The notes under the pieces are model-generated. The model searched no databases, was not told the origin of the DNA, and saw only the letters and a list, made by a program, of their open reading frames with translations. From contig NC_059081.1 in the NCBI RefSeq assembly GCF_020497125.1, positions 59,726,768 to 59,790,767 on the forward strand: DNA of 64,000 nucleotides. The letters are read 5' to 3'. This stretch comes from Mauremys mutica. Taxonomy: Eukaryota > Chordata > Testudines > Geoemydidae. A program made the translations under genes and the position numbers. Shown piece by piece: positions 11,752 through 22,553 of this stretch (positions are counted from its first letter, which is position 1; each line of letters begins with the position of its first letter).

Positions 11752-12132
11752 TCAGGGAGGATGAGGCCCTCTTCTAGCAGTTGAGGTGTGACCACCAAGG
11801 GAGGAGAAACTGCTTTTGTAGTTGACTAGCCATTCACAGTCTTTGTTTAACCCTGAGCTGATGGTGTCAAATTTGCAGATGAACTGAAGCTCAGCAGTTT
11901 CTCTTTGAAGTCTGGTCCTGAAGTTTTTTTGCTGCAGGATGGCTACCTTTAAATCTGCTATTGTGTGTCCAGGGAGGTTGAAGTGTTCTCCTACAGGTTT
12001 TTGTATATTACCATTCCTAATATCTGATTTGTGTCCATTTATCCTTTTACATAGGGACTGTCTAGTTTGGCTGATGTACATAGCAGAGGGGCATTGCTGG
12101 CATATGATGGTGTATATTACATTGGTGGACAT
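11752..12132 (-). pseudogene. PLE GIY-YIG endonuclease domain remnant
   Basis: A 126-codon open frame at the 5'-truncated end of the PLE. Near the start it has a VIYTI segment, then CQQC (residues 11-14), and MYIS at 18-21 where an intact domain would read YIG. Further on are HKSDIRN (34-40) and EHFNLPGH (49-56), the usual C-terminal blocks of the PLE endonuclease. Arg30 and Glu49 are the likely counterparts of the catalytic residues. In the family this domain nicks target DNA for reverse transcription. Here the upstream reverse transcriptase is missing and the YIG glycine is replaced, so it is a dead fragment that happens to remain open. Its first Met is internal to the original protein. Confidence 0.85.
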
Positions 12133-12500
12133 GCAGGTAAATGAAAGTAGTAGTGTGATATCCCGTATAAAAGAGGTTCTTAATCATGGTCCCACTGAAA
12201 TCAGTGAGACAATTCCTACTGACTTCATTGGGAACCAGTAATTGGTTGTAAAACAATAAATCAGCCTTTCCCTAAGTGCGGGGCATGTCTACTTTGGTGG
12301 GGCATGAAGGTCTAACCAGGCCAAACCAAACACTCCCCAGAACATCAGCTTCCATTCTTTAAAGTAAATCTCCTGCCGGTGTGTTTGTGGAAAGAACTTT
12401 GCATTTAGTTACACACAGGGCAAGCTTTCAATGTGCAGCTGAGCTCTGAGGTGTGAACTGGCCATTCATTTTAATGGAACTCAGATACTTTAAAAGCCAA

Positions 12501-14669
12501 AATTGTTAACCTTTTCAGAGCTCACTGAAGCATGAGGGAGGAGAGGAGGTGTTGTTTTATGAAGATCTAAAATACAGATATGCCTTTAATTGCCTATGGC
12601 AGGGCTGAAGCATCAATGTGAAGGGTTTTCCTGAATTGGGGGAGGGCCTCAGCTTTCAGAGGTATGAGAAAGCTGGCGCTGCTATCAGGTGCTGAGTATG
12701 TCAATCCCTCTTGAACACTGAGTACTCAGGTAATGGAAGCTATTTTGAATCTGTATCTGGCACACTTCTTGAGGCTTAAGCCAGAATCCATCAGCCATTC
12801 CAAGCCGCTTCCCACCCTTGCAGTCCTCTGAAGCTGAATCAGCATTTATAACTAAACCTGCCTCAAGTTTGTAACACCATGGCTAGTATCATATGCCAGG
12901 AACAAGAGCTGTAGGTTTATAAGGATTTATTTGTAAGTCCAGATAAAACTAGATTTGCTAAAGCCATCTGTATAAAAAAAAACCACCCTCATTACTCTAG
13001 CTACATTTCTTCTAAAATCAAATAAAATTACTGGAAGTTTGAGGAAATATGGTTTCAATCAACAATCCTTGGCTATTTTTTCCCTGCTTCAGTTATGAAA
13101 GGAGATGAGGTGTTTCAATTACTAGCTTTCACATGTGGAAGGAATAAGTCTGAAGGAAACAGCATAGGATTCTTTCCAAGTTTGAATTACATGTTATTCC
13201 AGAACCCAGCAGAGGAGTATGGTAGAAAACAAGATTTCAGGATATTCTTTGTCAAGTCAATCTCTCGGTCTTGAAAGGCACCTTGAGAACCCAATTTCTT
13301 CCTTATGTTACATTCACCAACTGGAGAAAGCTTAAGAACTCCAGTTGGTACTACTCTTGCTGACTGCGGATTTGATGTACTGAAGTATTTATCTGGTAAT
13401 AATGCATGTTAATGTCAACTTTGTAAAAAGAATGAGCTAACGAATGAACTATTTTCCCTGAAGATCTTACTCATTTGCATGAGCCCTGCAGATATACAGT
13501 ACATACAACTCACCTACATGCCCAGAGGGATTCTTTACAAAGCCTGATACAGTACATTTGATGTGTGGCTATTATTACTGATCAAATATCCAGTCTATGG
13601 GAATTCACAGCTCTCTTATTCAATCCCTTTCTGTAAAGGAAGAATAGTCTCTCTCTCTTCTTATTCTTCTGGTCTGAATTTTCATCTCTAGCTCGGAAAT
13701 CAAAACACACACAACACACACACACACCCTCTCTCTCAGGTATTTGGATCTCAGAAAATACAAGGCTGCTCCTGCTACTGCTGTTAGCAATCGTCCTACC
13801 ACTGGCTCTGTTCAGGAGGTAGCAACCCTTCTCTGAACACCTACAAAGCGGGAGAGTGATCTCTGCCTGGAGATTACTTTCCCTCTGGCATCAAGATAGT
13901 TTCTCTCTGGTGCAATGCAGTTTCCATGTCAATCCGTGCCAAGAGCAGCCTGCAGAGAAACAGCAGTAAAAGGAAAACCAGTGGCCAAGATACTGTATCA
14001 TTTTTTTTTCTTTTTACTAATTGACCTTGTCAGGATAATTACTGCAGATTGTGAGACACTGTCTCTGGCAGGTTGGATGGAAAACTTCACGGTTCTAGTG
14101 AAAAATGTATTACAAAAGGGTTTGCTGCACACAGTGGAAAGCCAGCTCAGGCTGACTTTAAAGGCAAATACTTCCTTTCCTGAGGGGTAAAAATCCAGTG
14201 GCATGGAAGCTTGCTTTGTAGAGGCTGCTGGGTGAAATTAACAAGAGTAGACTTTTCTAGGATATTATTGCTCTGCAGCAGACCCTTTTATTGACACTGA
14301 CAAGCATCGGATGATAATGCCCTGTCCTGCATTATTTAGTACGCCGTCCGTATTGTCTTAATCATGGAGGTTAGTTCCACTCAGCTGCTTTTCTCCTGCT
14401 CTCAAGGTGGTTTGTTTACATTCTGCTCCCTTGCCCCCTCCGCCCCCCACCCCGTTTCTCCCTCCCAAATGCTCTCTAGGGACAACGAGCTGAATCATTT
14501 CTGCAAGGCCTTCAGCGGAGGCCTCTTGCAAATTCAAGCCATTAACAGGACAGCACATCTGATCTCCACAGCACAAAAACTGTTGCTGTTCACTGCTATC
14601 TGGTTCCCACATGGGAACAACTGCTTTTAAATGGCAACTACCAATGCCTAGCACATGGGGATGCAAAAG
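12501..14669. other. Unassigned intergenic DNA with a CA-rich run
   Basis: No gene supported. A short CA microsatellite lies at about 13703-13728. The part from about 14020 to 14360 is repeat-free and conserved-looking. The frame at 13998-14204 on the minus strand is a chance frame over a T run. Confidence 0.4.
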
Positions 14670-15017
14670 CTCAGCGAGCCGTGCTCTGTACAGTGGCTAC
14701 TGAAATTTAAACTGCTGCTTCATGAGGAAAACTCTGATGCACTATTTAGTTCCCTTTCTTATTTTAATGGCAGCACTGACCAAACTATAAAATCCTTAAT
14801 ATTGAATATGAGCTGCAGAAGTCACCATTTTAAAGGGGAAGCAGCAGTGTTTTAGCCAATATAAAAGAAGCCCTAAATCATGGTCTCACTAAAATCAATG
14901 AGAAAAAACTCTTATTGGTCTCATAGGATCAGAAATTGGCTCTAAAACACTAAATCCGCATTTTCGAAAGTGTGGGCATATTCGCTGGGGCAGGATATGA
15001 AGAACTAATGGTCAGAT

Positions 15018-15206
15018 TTCAGCGTAGCAGCCGTGTTAGTCGGTATCCGCAAAAAGAACAGATGTACTTGTGGCACCTTAGAGACTAACGAATTTATTTG
15101 AGCATAAGGTTTCGTGGGCTACAGTCCACTTCATCGGATGCATGAAAGCTTATGCTCAGATAAATTTGTTAGTCTCTAAGGTGCCACAAGTACTCCTGTT
15201 CTTTTT
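15018..15206. mobile_element. Inverted double PLE-tail unit with 11-bp TSD
   Basis: The left part is a PLE tail in minus orientation (15018-15143). The right part (15144-15206) is the tail's distal half in the opposite orientation, so about 63 bp form near-perfect inverted arms. The flanks carry AATGGTCAGAT at 15007-15017 and AATGGTCAAAT at 15207-15217, a 10/11 match. The whole double structure therefore appears to have inserted as one unit. Confidence 0.85.
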
Positions 15207-15364
15207 AATGGTCAAATGTTCTCCAGTTTCTGCTTCCATTTTTTTTTAAATAAGCCTCTAGCTGTCGTGATTGTGAAGAAAATTTTGAAAATGTGTCTTG
15301 AGCCTAAATCATGCAATGTTTGCCTGAGCTTGCAGAGAGTAAAACAATGTCTGAGAGGTGTGAA

Positions 15365-15775
15365 CAGGGCCGGCTCCAGAGCCCAGCGGGGCAAGCACCT
15401 GCCTGGGGCGGCCCTTCCCCGGGGGGGCGGCAGGCTGGGCCGGCGGACCTGCCGCAGTCATGCCTGCGGGAGGTCCACCGGAGCCGCGGGACCAGCGGAC
15501 CTGCCGCAGGCATGACTGCGGAGGGGACGCTCGGCCGGCGGCTCCAGTGGACCTCCCGCAGGCATGACTGCGGACGGCTCAACCAGCATGCCTGCGGCAG
15601 CTCAACCAGAGCCGCCGGACCAGCGAACCGCCCGCAGCTGCGGGAGGTCCAGCCGAGCCGCACGACCAGCGGATCCTCCGCAGTCATGCCCGCGGGAGGT
15701 CCGCTGCTCCCGCGGCTCAGGGGCGCCTCCCGGGCATGACTGCTTGGGGCGGCCAAATTTGTAGAGCCGCCCCTG
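15365..15775. mobile_element. GC-rich hAT nonautonomous element, TSD GGTGTGAA
   Basis: Ends read CAGGGCCGGCTC at the left and GAGCCGCCCCTG at the right, an inverted repeat. A perfect 8-bp target-site duplication GGTGTGAA sits at 15357-15364 and 15776-15783. The interior is a GC-rich mosaic of the module CCTCCCGCAGGCATGACTGC in both orientations. The long frames crossing it on both strands arise from GC richness and are not genes. The 8-bp TSD and CAGGG terminus fit hAT. Confidence 0.85.
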
Positions 15776-15820
15776 GGTGTGAACTACCCATTCATTTCAA
15801 TAGGTGCTAGCTCAGCTGCC

Positions 15821-16490
15821 AGTGATGATAGTTATAAGCTTTCAAGATGCCCACCGCTCTTTTTCAGGTCTGGGAAAGGTACTCAGAGCGGCACAGCGAA
15901 ATGTGAGGTGGAACCCATTGTTTAGCATAAGTAGTTAACATATATTCCAAGACACCATTCATAGTGAAGTGTCTCGTTAACTCCTCTCCAGTCGTAGGAC
16001 CAAAAAAAGGGAGGGAAGAGGAGGATCAGCGTGTTACAGATTGTTGCAATGAGTGACAAAAAACAGTTTCTTTATTAAGACTAGCAAAGTTATGAATTTA
16101 AATTCCCACTTCCCAGGCTAATCTTTGCAAGGCCGTGCACAGGTTTCCTTAGACGACGAGGACTTAGAGGTCAGATATGGAGTGATTGCTTTGTGGGAAA
16201 AAAAGTGTTTGCCCACAGGTGACAGGGTGTTTTGGTCTTTATCATTTTTCTGTGAGACACAATAGTGCACTTAATGTTGATATTTAAAGCAGTTCACTGC
16301 TCAAAGTTTGTAAGAAAGGAGAAGCAGCAGCGTATTATGAAGATATACACAATCTACTCTAAATCACCACTTATTTTTGGGGAAGCCACTAACATCACAT
16401 GCTGGGGCTGGAGGAGAGGGTCAGGATGTTTTCATTTTTGTGACGGGAAGGTCAGCTTTCAAATATAAGGGAAACACTGCACTAAAACAA
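15821..16490. other. Unassigned intergenic DNA
   Basis: No repeat or gene signature that I can support. The frame 16265-16468 has no family signature. Confidence 0.4.
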
Positions 16491-16727
16491 CACATACATT
16501 TACAGTGCAGCTGGGAGGTGTTATTTCCAGCTCAGGCAGACGTATGCTAGTTTTCATTGAGCTAGCATGCTAAAAATAGCAGTGTGGTGTGGGCTAGGCA
16601 CCTGAGTACTTACCTGGGGCTTTGGACGGGAGTGTATTTCAATGACTAGCCCATGAACTCTGGTAGAGCAAGGATGTGCCTCTATATGAGCTGGAAATTA
16701 CACTTCCAACTGTATGCAGAAGTACCC
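16491..16727. mobile_element. TIR MITE of the GTCTACAC group, about 237 bp
   Basis: The left arm includes GGGAGGTGTTATTTCCAGCT and the right arm includes AGCTGGAAATTACACTTCCA, which are inverted copies. The inverted repeats extend for about 50 bp with mismatches, and the right end reads GTACCC. The interior has AGCATGCTAAAAATAGCAGT, typical of this turtle family. The TSD is not clear in this copy. Confidence 0.65.
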
Positions 16728-17984
16728 AAGGAATTGGCTAGCATGGGCTACAGGTTGGACCTATCCTTCTTTAGTTTAATAGATAGCATAGAGCTGGGAA
16801 GGGATGTGCAAGATGGAAAGAATGGAGGCACAAATTGTTCCCTAAACACTGCATCATCCATGCATTCTCCTAGCCGGTGGCATGCACAGGAGACAAAGAT
16901 CAGCCTTTGACAGTTCAGAGTTGACCACACTGGCGTGATTGTCACATGTGAAATTGCTGAGGTAGAAGGAAAAAATGTGTCTGTTCATAATAAAAAGGTG
17001 CGGTAATACCACCACAGCTCTGCTAGGACGGATTTAGCATGATCAGAGACAAGAAAAGTCCCTTTGTCAAGACCCTGTAGATCACATTAAAGGAGTGAAG
17101 AAGCGTTCCAATGCTGGCATGATTTCAGCTGTTCTCTATGTTCCGCATTCCTTTTGTGCACAGTCTCCTCTAACATCACATCCCAGCTCTTGCTGATAAA
17201 CCATGTGCTAGAGATTACTGGAAGCTGGTAAACTCTCGTGCTGCATAGTGATGCTTTACTGGTGCACAGCCCATTGAAGCTTTTTCATAGCTGTAATAAA
17301 GTTCTGCAGAACCCAAATTTAGTTGCAGGTGGAATGGGAATTGATCTGCGCCGAGTCTCAGTTTTAATTTCAGATTTACAGCACACTGAAAATTGCTGCA
17401 AGATGTTCCCAGCAGGAGCTGGTGACCAGAAATGACCAAGCAGCAGTGACTGCCTTAGTCGAGAAGCTATATAAATACAGAAGCACCACTTAACACTGAA
17501 AAAAAAAATTGCTTTTCTCCTGCTTGCCTTGCCTTCGCTTTTCACATAACCACTCAACATTAAAACGGAGGCTTTTTATGAAGCTCTCATTCCTTTCTTT
17601 AGGAAGCACTGAATGATCAAGGCCAAACATGACTGGAGGAGACCCGCCTTGGTGACAAGTGCAGATGTTGAAACAGTAGGCAACTCACGCTCAAGAGTGC
17701 GTTCATTGTTTAGAGAGGAAGGGATCTAGGAGGCAAGTAGCAAGGCCAGAGGCTAGAGACATTCGTTGTCCACAGCTCCTCACTTGGAGTTTTTAGGGAT
17801 AAAAACCTGGCGACAGCCTTTTATTTCTTATGTCTTATGTCTTTTATATTTCACGTGCACAAAGGTTTATCTGGGTCTTTTGTATTTGAAGGCAAGGGAT
17901 GGTGTGGGGAGGGAAGGGTTCAGTGGGACATTTCCACCTGCTGGCTGCTCAGAATTTGTTTCCCTGTTAAAATAAAACACTAAT
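16728..17984. other. Unassigned intergenic DNA
   Basis: No gene, RNA gene or secure repeat found. The frames near 17215-17560 on both strands overlap each other and lack family features. Confidence 0.4.
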
Positions 17985-18105
17985 AGACTGTAAGCTGTCC
18001 AGGCCAGGGGCCAGGGCTTCCTGTTTATTTGTACAGTGCCTAACATGATCATTAATCATGATTAAGGCTTTTGGGCACTAACATGATACAATAACTTACA
18101 TTGAG
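17985..18105 (+). repeat. 3' tail of a MIR/CORE-like SINE
   Basis: AGACTGTAAGCTGTCCAGGC, then TTTGTACAGTGCCTAACATG and GGGCACTAACATGATACAAT follow the same order as the standard tail of this SINE family. The head is absent. Confidence 0.65.
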
Positions 18106-18130
18106 GAGCCAAGAATATTCATTTAAAAGT

Positions 18131-18225
18131 GGCAAAGAGTTCTGTGGCACCTTATAGACTAACAAACGTATTGGAGCATGAGCTTTCGTGGGTGAATACC
18201 CACTTCGTTGGATGCAATTGACCCG
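18131..18225 (-). mobile_element. PLE tail fragment
   Basis: A piece of the PLE tail in minus orientation, including GTGGGTGAATACCCAC and the GAAA-type box as TTTC on the plus strand. The extreme 3' end of the family is missing and no TSD is evident. The box equivalent to hammerhead box 1 reads CCAACGA here, a decayed form. Confidence 0.75.
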
Positions 18226-19368
18226 TTCGAAGCATATTGCTGTGCCTATACTGAATCCATTACAGAAGTGAGAATAGAACCCTGTCTCCCGCCTTGTTCC
18301 TTTACCACACGACCAGCATTCCTTCCTCAAAATGTATTGGAGAGAATGTGATGTCACAAGAACTCTTGAATTGGCTGTCTATTTATGGGCAACAGATTCC
18401 TGGAAGAATCTTCTGATGACGGACTGATTTAACTGGCAGCTAGTTTAAAAATCAGACCTTCACCTGGGAAAGGAATGAGATGCCATCAGCTCCATTACTC
18501 AGAACTTAAAGGCCAGCTGATGTCATATCTTTCCCTTGGGTGCAGCAGAAGTCCCCCTTGTTACACCAATACGTCCCTATTGACAGATTCATTCCAGTGA
18601 GGGAGGCTCCCTGCACTGGATTGCTTGGTAACAAAATTGGAATTCCAGTAGCAAAAAACACCAGGCCTGCTGCTCTAATAAAAAATGAGCCAGCCAGCTA
18701 CATTAGTAAGCATGGAAGACCCATAAGTGAATCATAGATGATGAAATAATATATTTGCTGGGGAGAGGATGTCCCCCCTTATTACCTTTGATTTATTTCT
18801 CCAGTCTCTGCTGTTTCATCAATAGTAAACATCTTCCTTGAGAGGCAAGTAGGTTCAGCTGTAGCCCCAGGCAGCTTGATGTGGGTTTTCCTTCCCTCCT
18901 GGAAAGCATCCAGCCCTCCTTATCTCTAAGGAAAGGGCAATCCCCCATGAGAGCGGAGAGCTGGAAGCCTGCCATGGATGACTGGCACATCAGTTTAATT
19001 TTACCGGTAACATTAAAGAGGGTCAGTTCCTAATTCTAGAGACAGCAATGTGCATGCTGAAACTGCTAATTTCCCCATCCCCCCACCCTCTAGTAGAGAA
19101 CTGAAGCAGTGTAACCCTCTGCAATACATTTGCAGTCAGCTGTTTGCCAAAGAACCAAATGGCAGACAAGCCCCTACAGCTTCCGGCTGGTTAGACTTGG
19201 GATGGGAAACAGGAATAAGCAGCACCCAGAATCTGATATTCAAGGTGTTGTAAGTGCAGGAACCCTACATAATGTTTAAATCCCCAGTGTTCTCTTCTTT
19301 GCCAGAGGTGAAAATTAGAAGAAAGGTACTTAAAAAAAACCCCACACTCACCACTCACTCCTATTTAT
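18226..19368. other. Unassigned intergenic DNA
   Basis: Nothing identifiable beyond chance frames. Confidence 0.4.
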
Positions 19369-19374
19369 GTAGAG

Positions 19375-19788
19375 ACATGGGTGGTGCGTAATGGATGCTA
19401 GAGGAGGCTAAGCCTCCCCTAACCTCATGCTGCCAGGGGCCGGGGCACAGTGGCAGATTACTGGCCCATGCCCAGGGGCCCCGGCCAATTTGGGGCAGCC
19501 CAGAAAAATCTCCTCCTGCCACAGCCCCAGGGCTGGAGGAACAGAACGGGTGAGGGACTCCGGCCAGGGCCCACAGATCTGCTGTGTTCCCAGCCAGGGC
19601 CAAGCTCTCAGCCCCCTTCCACCTATGTGGCCCCGACTGAGCTCTCAGCCCCCCTCCCTCCCCACCACATCCCCCCCCGGCCAGGGCCACAGGGGGGCTG
19701 AGAAGAGTGAGCGGGTGCAGGGCCTTGGTTGGAAGAGGCAGGACAAGGGACTAGCCTCCCCAAGGGAAGCTTCACCCGCAGCCCATGT
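19375..19788. mobile_element. GC-rich TIR element, 414 bp, TSD GTAGAG
   Basis: Begins ACATGGGTGGTGCG and ends CGCAGCCCATGT, a short inverted repeat. The flanks repeat GTAGAG at 19369-19374 and 19789-19794. The interior contains GAGGAGGCTAAGCCTCCCCT, a palindrome I associate with turtle repeats. The three overlapping open frames here are explained by high GC. The superfamily is not clear from a 6-bp TSD. Confidence 0.55.
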
Positions 19789-19794
19789 GTAGAG

Positions 19795-21139
19795 TGCACC
19801 TGTTTCTCTAGTAGTATATTTACCATGTTCCCATTCAATTTCCTGTCCCAAAGACTCTCCTAGTCCAATGCGTTTCAACTGAGTTAAAAGATCAGTCTCT
19901 ATTTTTCTCCCCCAACATCCCTGGTTAGTTTTGCAAGCACCCGCAGGTCTACTGAAAAGCAGGGGGAAGACTTCACAGCAAAACGTTCTCCTTTACATAA
20001 CCCCCTGGGCGTGCTTACGTCACACCCTGCATCCAAAGCCCCCATCAGACCCTTCAGAATCCTGCCAACGCTCCGACAATGGCACTGTTCTGTGCCCGAG
20101 CTGATGGGGTATTCTGGGGATCAACAACATGCAAATGAGCACAAGTGTAAATAACTTCTCAGCCATCAGGTTTTTTGCAAACATCACACAATCCTCTTCC
20201 CAGCCCCCAAAGAGCACTACTTCTTCTAAGATTTATTCCAGCCCAGCCCTGTGGGGGGAAACTCAGCTCAAAGTCCAGAACAGAAACAGTGTATTTGTAC
20301 CTTCTCATTCACTCCCCCATCACCTCTCTATTCTCTTTACTTGACTTTATTCGGGGGAGGGGTGTCAGTGGTGTTGGCATGTACATATCCCACACTAGCC
20401 CAGGGTTAATATAGGCACTGCCAGCTGGGAGGATAGAAAGACTGGGAAGCAGAAGGGCAGGGTGGCTAACAGAGTGAGCAGGTCAGCAGACTGCTGGAGA
20501 GCTGCCCAGAGACAACACCCCAGAAAGGGGCAAACAGTGGCCTGAGGGAAAGGAGCTCAGGGCATGGTCAGAATCAACAAACCCTGACTCTCCTTGTCTA
20601 GCTCAAGGGCCCTGAACTGGAACTGGTGGAGGAAGCAGGCCTGGGGTCCCCTATCAACCCCTGACAGGCCTGAGAACAGAGGGTTTCCAGACTCCTGGAT
20701 GCCAGGAGTGAACTGACAGCCCCACTGAGCTGAGTGAGCCAGAGACAAAACACACAGGTTTGGCTTTGCACTGATGCCCCCCACTCCCCTCAAAGGGGCC
20801 GGGGGGCTTTATTCAGTAAGCCTGGTTTGTTATGAACACCCAAAACAGTATTTCTGAAGGCCCATTTCAGCTGAACACATTGATCGGCTTCTAAAGATGC
20901 ACGTGCCTTGAAAGGCAACAGATGCCACCTGCTTGGCCTAGCCGACAGATTCACATGGAAACGTGGCCTACCTGAACAGCCAAGAAATCCCAAGCTCTGT
21001 CCATTGGAGTAGAAGAGCTGCTGGAAAGAGGACGACTCATTTATATGAGCCTTGCCATCTGCTATGCTCCTCCTGTCATACTTTTCATGATGTGATTTCC
21101 CTTTCTTGGGTCAAGCAACCCACAGGAGTTACAAATACC
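19795..21139. other. Unassigned intergenic DNA, possibly old retroelement debris
   Basis: The part from 20400 to 20820 is GC-richer than its surroundings and has the texture of retroelement noncoding sequence, but I could not match it to a family. No gene is supported. Confidence 0.35.
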
Positions 21140-21142
21140 ATA

Positions 21143-21447
21143 GGCCTGGTCTACATGGGGGGTGGGGGTGGGGGGAAATCGATCTAAGATACACAACTTC
21201 AGCTACGAGAATAGCGTAGCTGAAGTCGACGTATCTTAGATTGAGTTACCTCCCGTCCTCATGGTGCGGGATCAACAGCCATGTCTCCCCCGTCGACTCC
21301 GCTTCCACTTCTCGCCCTGGTGGAGTTCCGGAGTCGACGGGGAGCGTGTTCGGGGATCGATATATCGCGTCTAGATGAGACATGATACAACGATCCCCGA
21401 TAGATCGATCACTACCCGCCAATCCAATGGGTAGTGTAGACATACCC
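21143..21447. mobile_element. PIF/Harbinger-like MITE with internal stem-loop
   Basis: Ends read GGCCTGGTCTACA and TAGTGTAGACATACCC (inverted). The 3-bp flanks are ATA at 21140-21142 and TTA at 21448-21450, one mismatch. Inside, CTTCAGCTACG (about 21198) and CGTAGCTGAAG (about 21217) form a strong hairpin that extends through TAAGATAC/GTATCTTA. A second copy with the same interior lies at 50241-50533. Confidence 0.75.
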
Positions 21448-21450
21448 TTA

Positions 21451-22165
21451 GGGCTGGAGGAGTAATTCCAAACAGGGGGGATAAACAGGCTATAGCCCTG
21501 GTCTCCAATCAGTCAAGTTAACGTTATTTTTAATAAGTTAGTTACACAATGGAAGGAATCATTTGAACTACTCAAACACATTTTGATTGTCACATTTGGG
21601 CTTTGGCAGCTAGATTAACTATAACCAATGAGGGAAAGACAATCATCCTTGAGATTTCACTGGAAAGCATCTAGTCAAAGAAGCAAACAATTAATAGATG
21701 GATAGGATAGAAAATATTGAAAACGTTAGTGTCACCATGTAAATCATTGGCATGTTCCCACTCAAAACACTGTTCATTTCTCACTACCCCACCTCAAAGA
21801 GAGATTGCATAGAGTGTTCCAGTCCAGAGACACACACATACCTTCCCATGAGCATTCCCTTGTGTTTGACAGCACGGACATTCATCTGCCATCATACGGC
21901 TCTTTTACCTTGGTTAACTCATATGAAGTCTCATGAAGCCCTTCCCTTACTCTTTAGGGTCTTTTTGACTAATTTTCTCATTTCATGGCAATCCTCCTTT
22001 CTAAAATGGAATGTCACTGTGCTAGTTTTTGGTACCACCGGGACCTGAATTTAAATTATATGGAGGCACAATTACAGAATGGCTTAAGTATCATTATACT
22101 TGAACCAACTCCTGTTGCAGCTCCGTAGGATTAATTGGAGTTACCTCACCACCCGGGTTCTCTAG
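21451..22165. other. Unassigned intergenic DNA
   Basis: No gene or repeat boundary supported. Confidence 0.4.
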
Positions 22166-22425
22166 AACCCAGTGGAGCTGGAACACTTTTAATAGTGAGG
22201 GTGCTGAAAGCCAGCCCTCTTACCCCTGTCTGCGCCTTGCACACACACACACACACACACACCCAAGCTGGGGCCAGGAGCAGGGCCGTGTCTCCAGGAG
22301 CAGGGGACCCAGATAGGGGCAGGGGGGGCCAGCAGCTGGGTCCCGGGGCCAGCAGCCAGGACTCAGCATAAAATCTGGGGGTGCTGCAGCACCCCCTGCA
22401 CACCTAGTTCCCACACCTATGCTAG
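22166..22425. repeat. Interspersed repeat with CA microsatellite
   Basis: AGCTGGAACACTTTTAATAG followed by TGAGGGTGCTG at the left, and GGTGCTGCAGCACCCCCTG followed by CTAGTTCCCACACCTATG at the right, match a turtle repeat I recognise. A CA run of about 11-12 units sits at 22240-22262 within it. Boundaries are approximate and no TSD was found. Confidence 0.55.
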
Positions 22426-22553
22426 AACCAGCTGTTCCAAGCAGCACTAGTTTAACGTGTTGAGAAATTGCTACTGTAGACCATGTTCTTTGCAATACTT
22501 GATCAGTTTGAGGTTAGTTGTAATCCCCCATTATTAACATTTTATTGGATTTA

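Larger units (their letters stand above)
11548..12145 (-). mobile_element. Penelope-like element, 5'-truncated copy
   Basis: On the minus strand the order is a GIY-YIG coding remnant, then about 130 bp of structured tail ending in GATACTTG. The tail is the same as in the short units at 35015 and 54835. Flanking 11-bp repeats AGCAGTAGTGT (11537-11547) and AGTAGTAGTGT (12146-12156) look like a target-site duplication. The duplicated site matches a single site in paralogous segment B near 14845, confirming insertion after the segments diverged. The reverse transcriptase part is absent. Confidence 0.85.
11380..12500 (+). repeat. Paralogous segment A (pairs with 14670-15820)
   Basis: After removal of the inserted PLE (11548-12145), this segment aligns in order with 14670-15820. 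Shared landmarks include TTTAGTTCCC, ACTATAAAA, CACTTTAAAGGAGAAGCAG versus CATTTTAAAGGGGAAGCAG, TAAATCATGGTC versus TTAATCATGGTC, CTTCCATT, and GAGGTGTGAACT followed by CCATTCATTT. Divergence is considerable. It is either an ancient local duplication or two copies of an unrecognised dispersed repeat. Confidence 0.7.
14670..15820 (+). repeat. Paralogous segment B (pairs with 11380-12500)
   Basis: Colinear counterpart of segment A about 3.3 kb downstream in the same orientation. It contains its own later insertions, the inverted PLE unit at 15018-15206 and the hAT element at 15365-15775. Without those two insertions the order of shared landmarks matches segment A from 14683 to about 15810. The upstream limit is uncertain. 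Confidence 0.7.

Noticed and set aside
11752..12132. Functional GIY-YIG nuclease gene
   Set aside because: The reverse transcriptase is missing, the YIG glycine is changed and the start Met is internal; it is a PLE remnant.
13998..14204. 68-codon minus-strand frame ending in a lysine run
   Set aside because: The lysines come from a T-rich tract; no other support.
15304..15764. Long frames on both strands (142-150 codons) across a GC-rich block
   Set aside because: They lie in a hAT element with TIRs and an 8-bp TSD; high GC removes stops in all frames.
15365..15775. Repeated modules resembling a CRISPR-like array
   Set aside because: Modules are irregular in spacing, occur in both orientations and sit within a transposon of a vertebrate genome.
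19427..19792. CpG-island-like, coding-looking GC-rich block
   Set aside because: It is inside a TIR element with flanking duplications and has overlapping frames on both strands.
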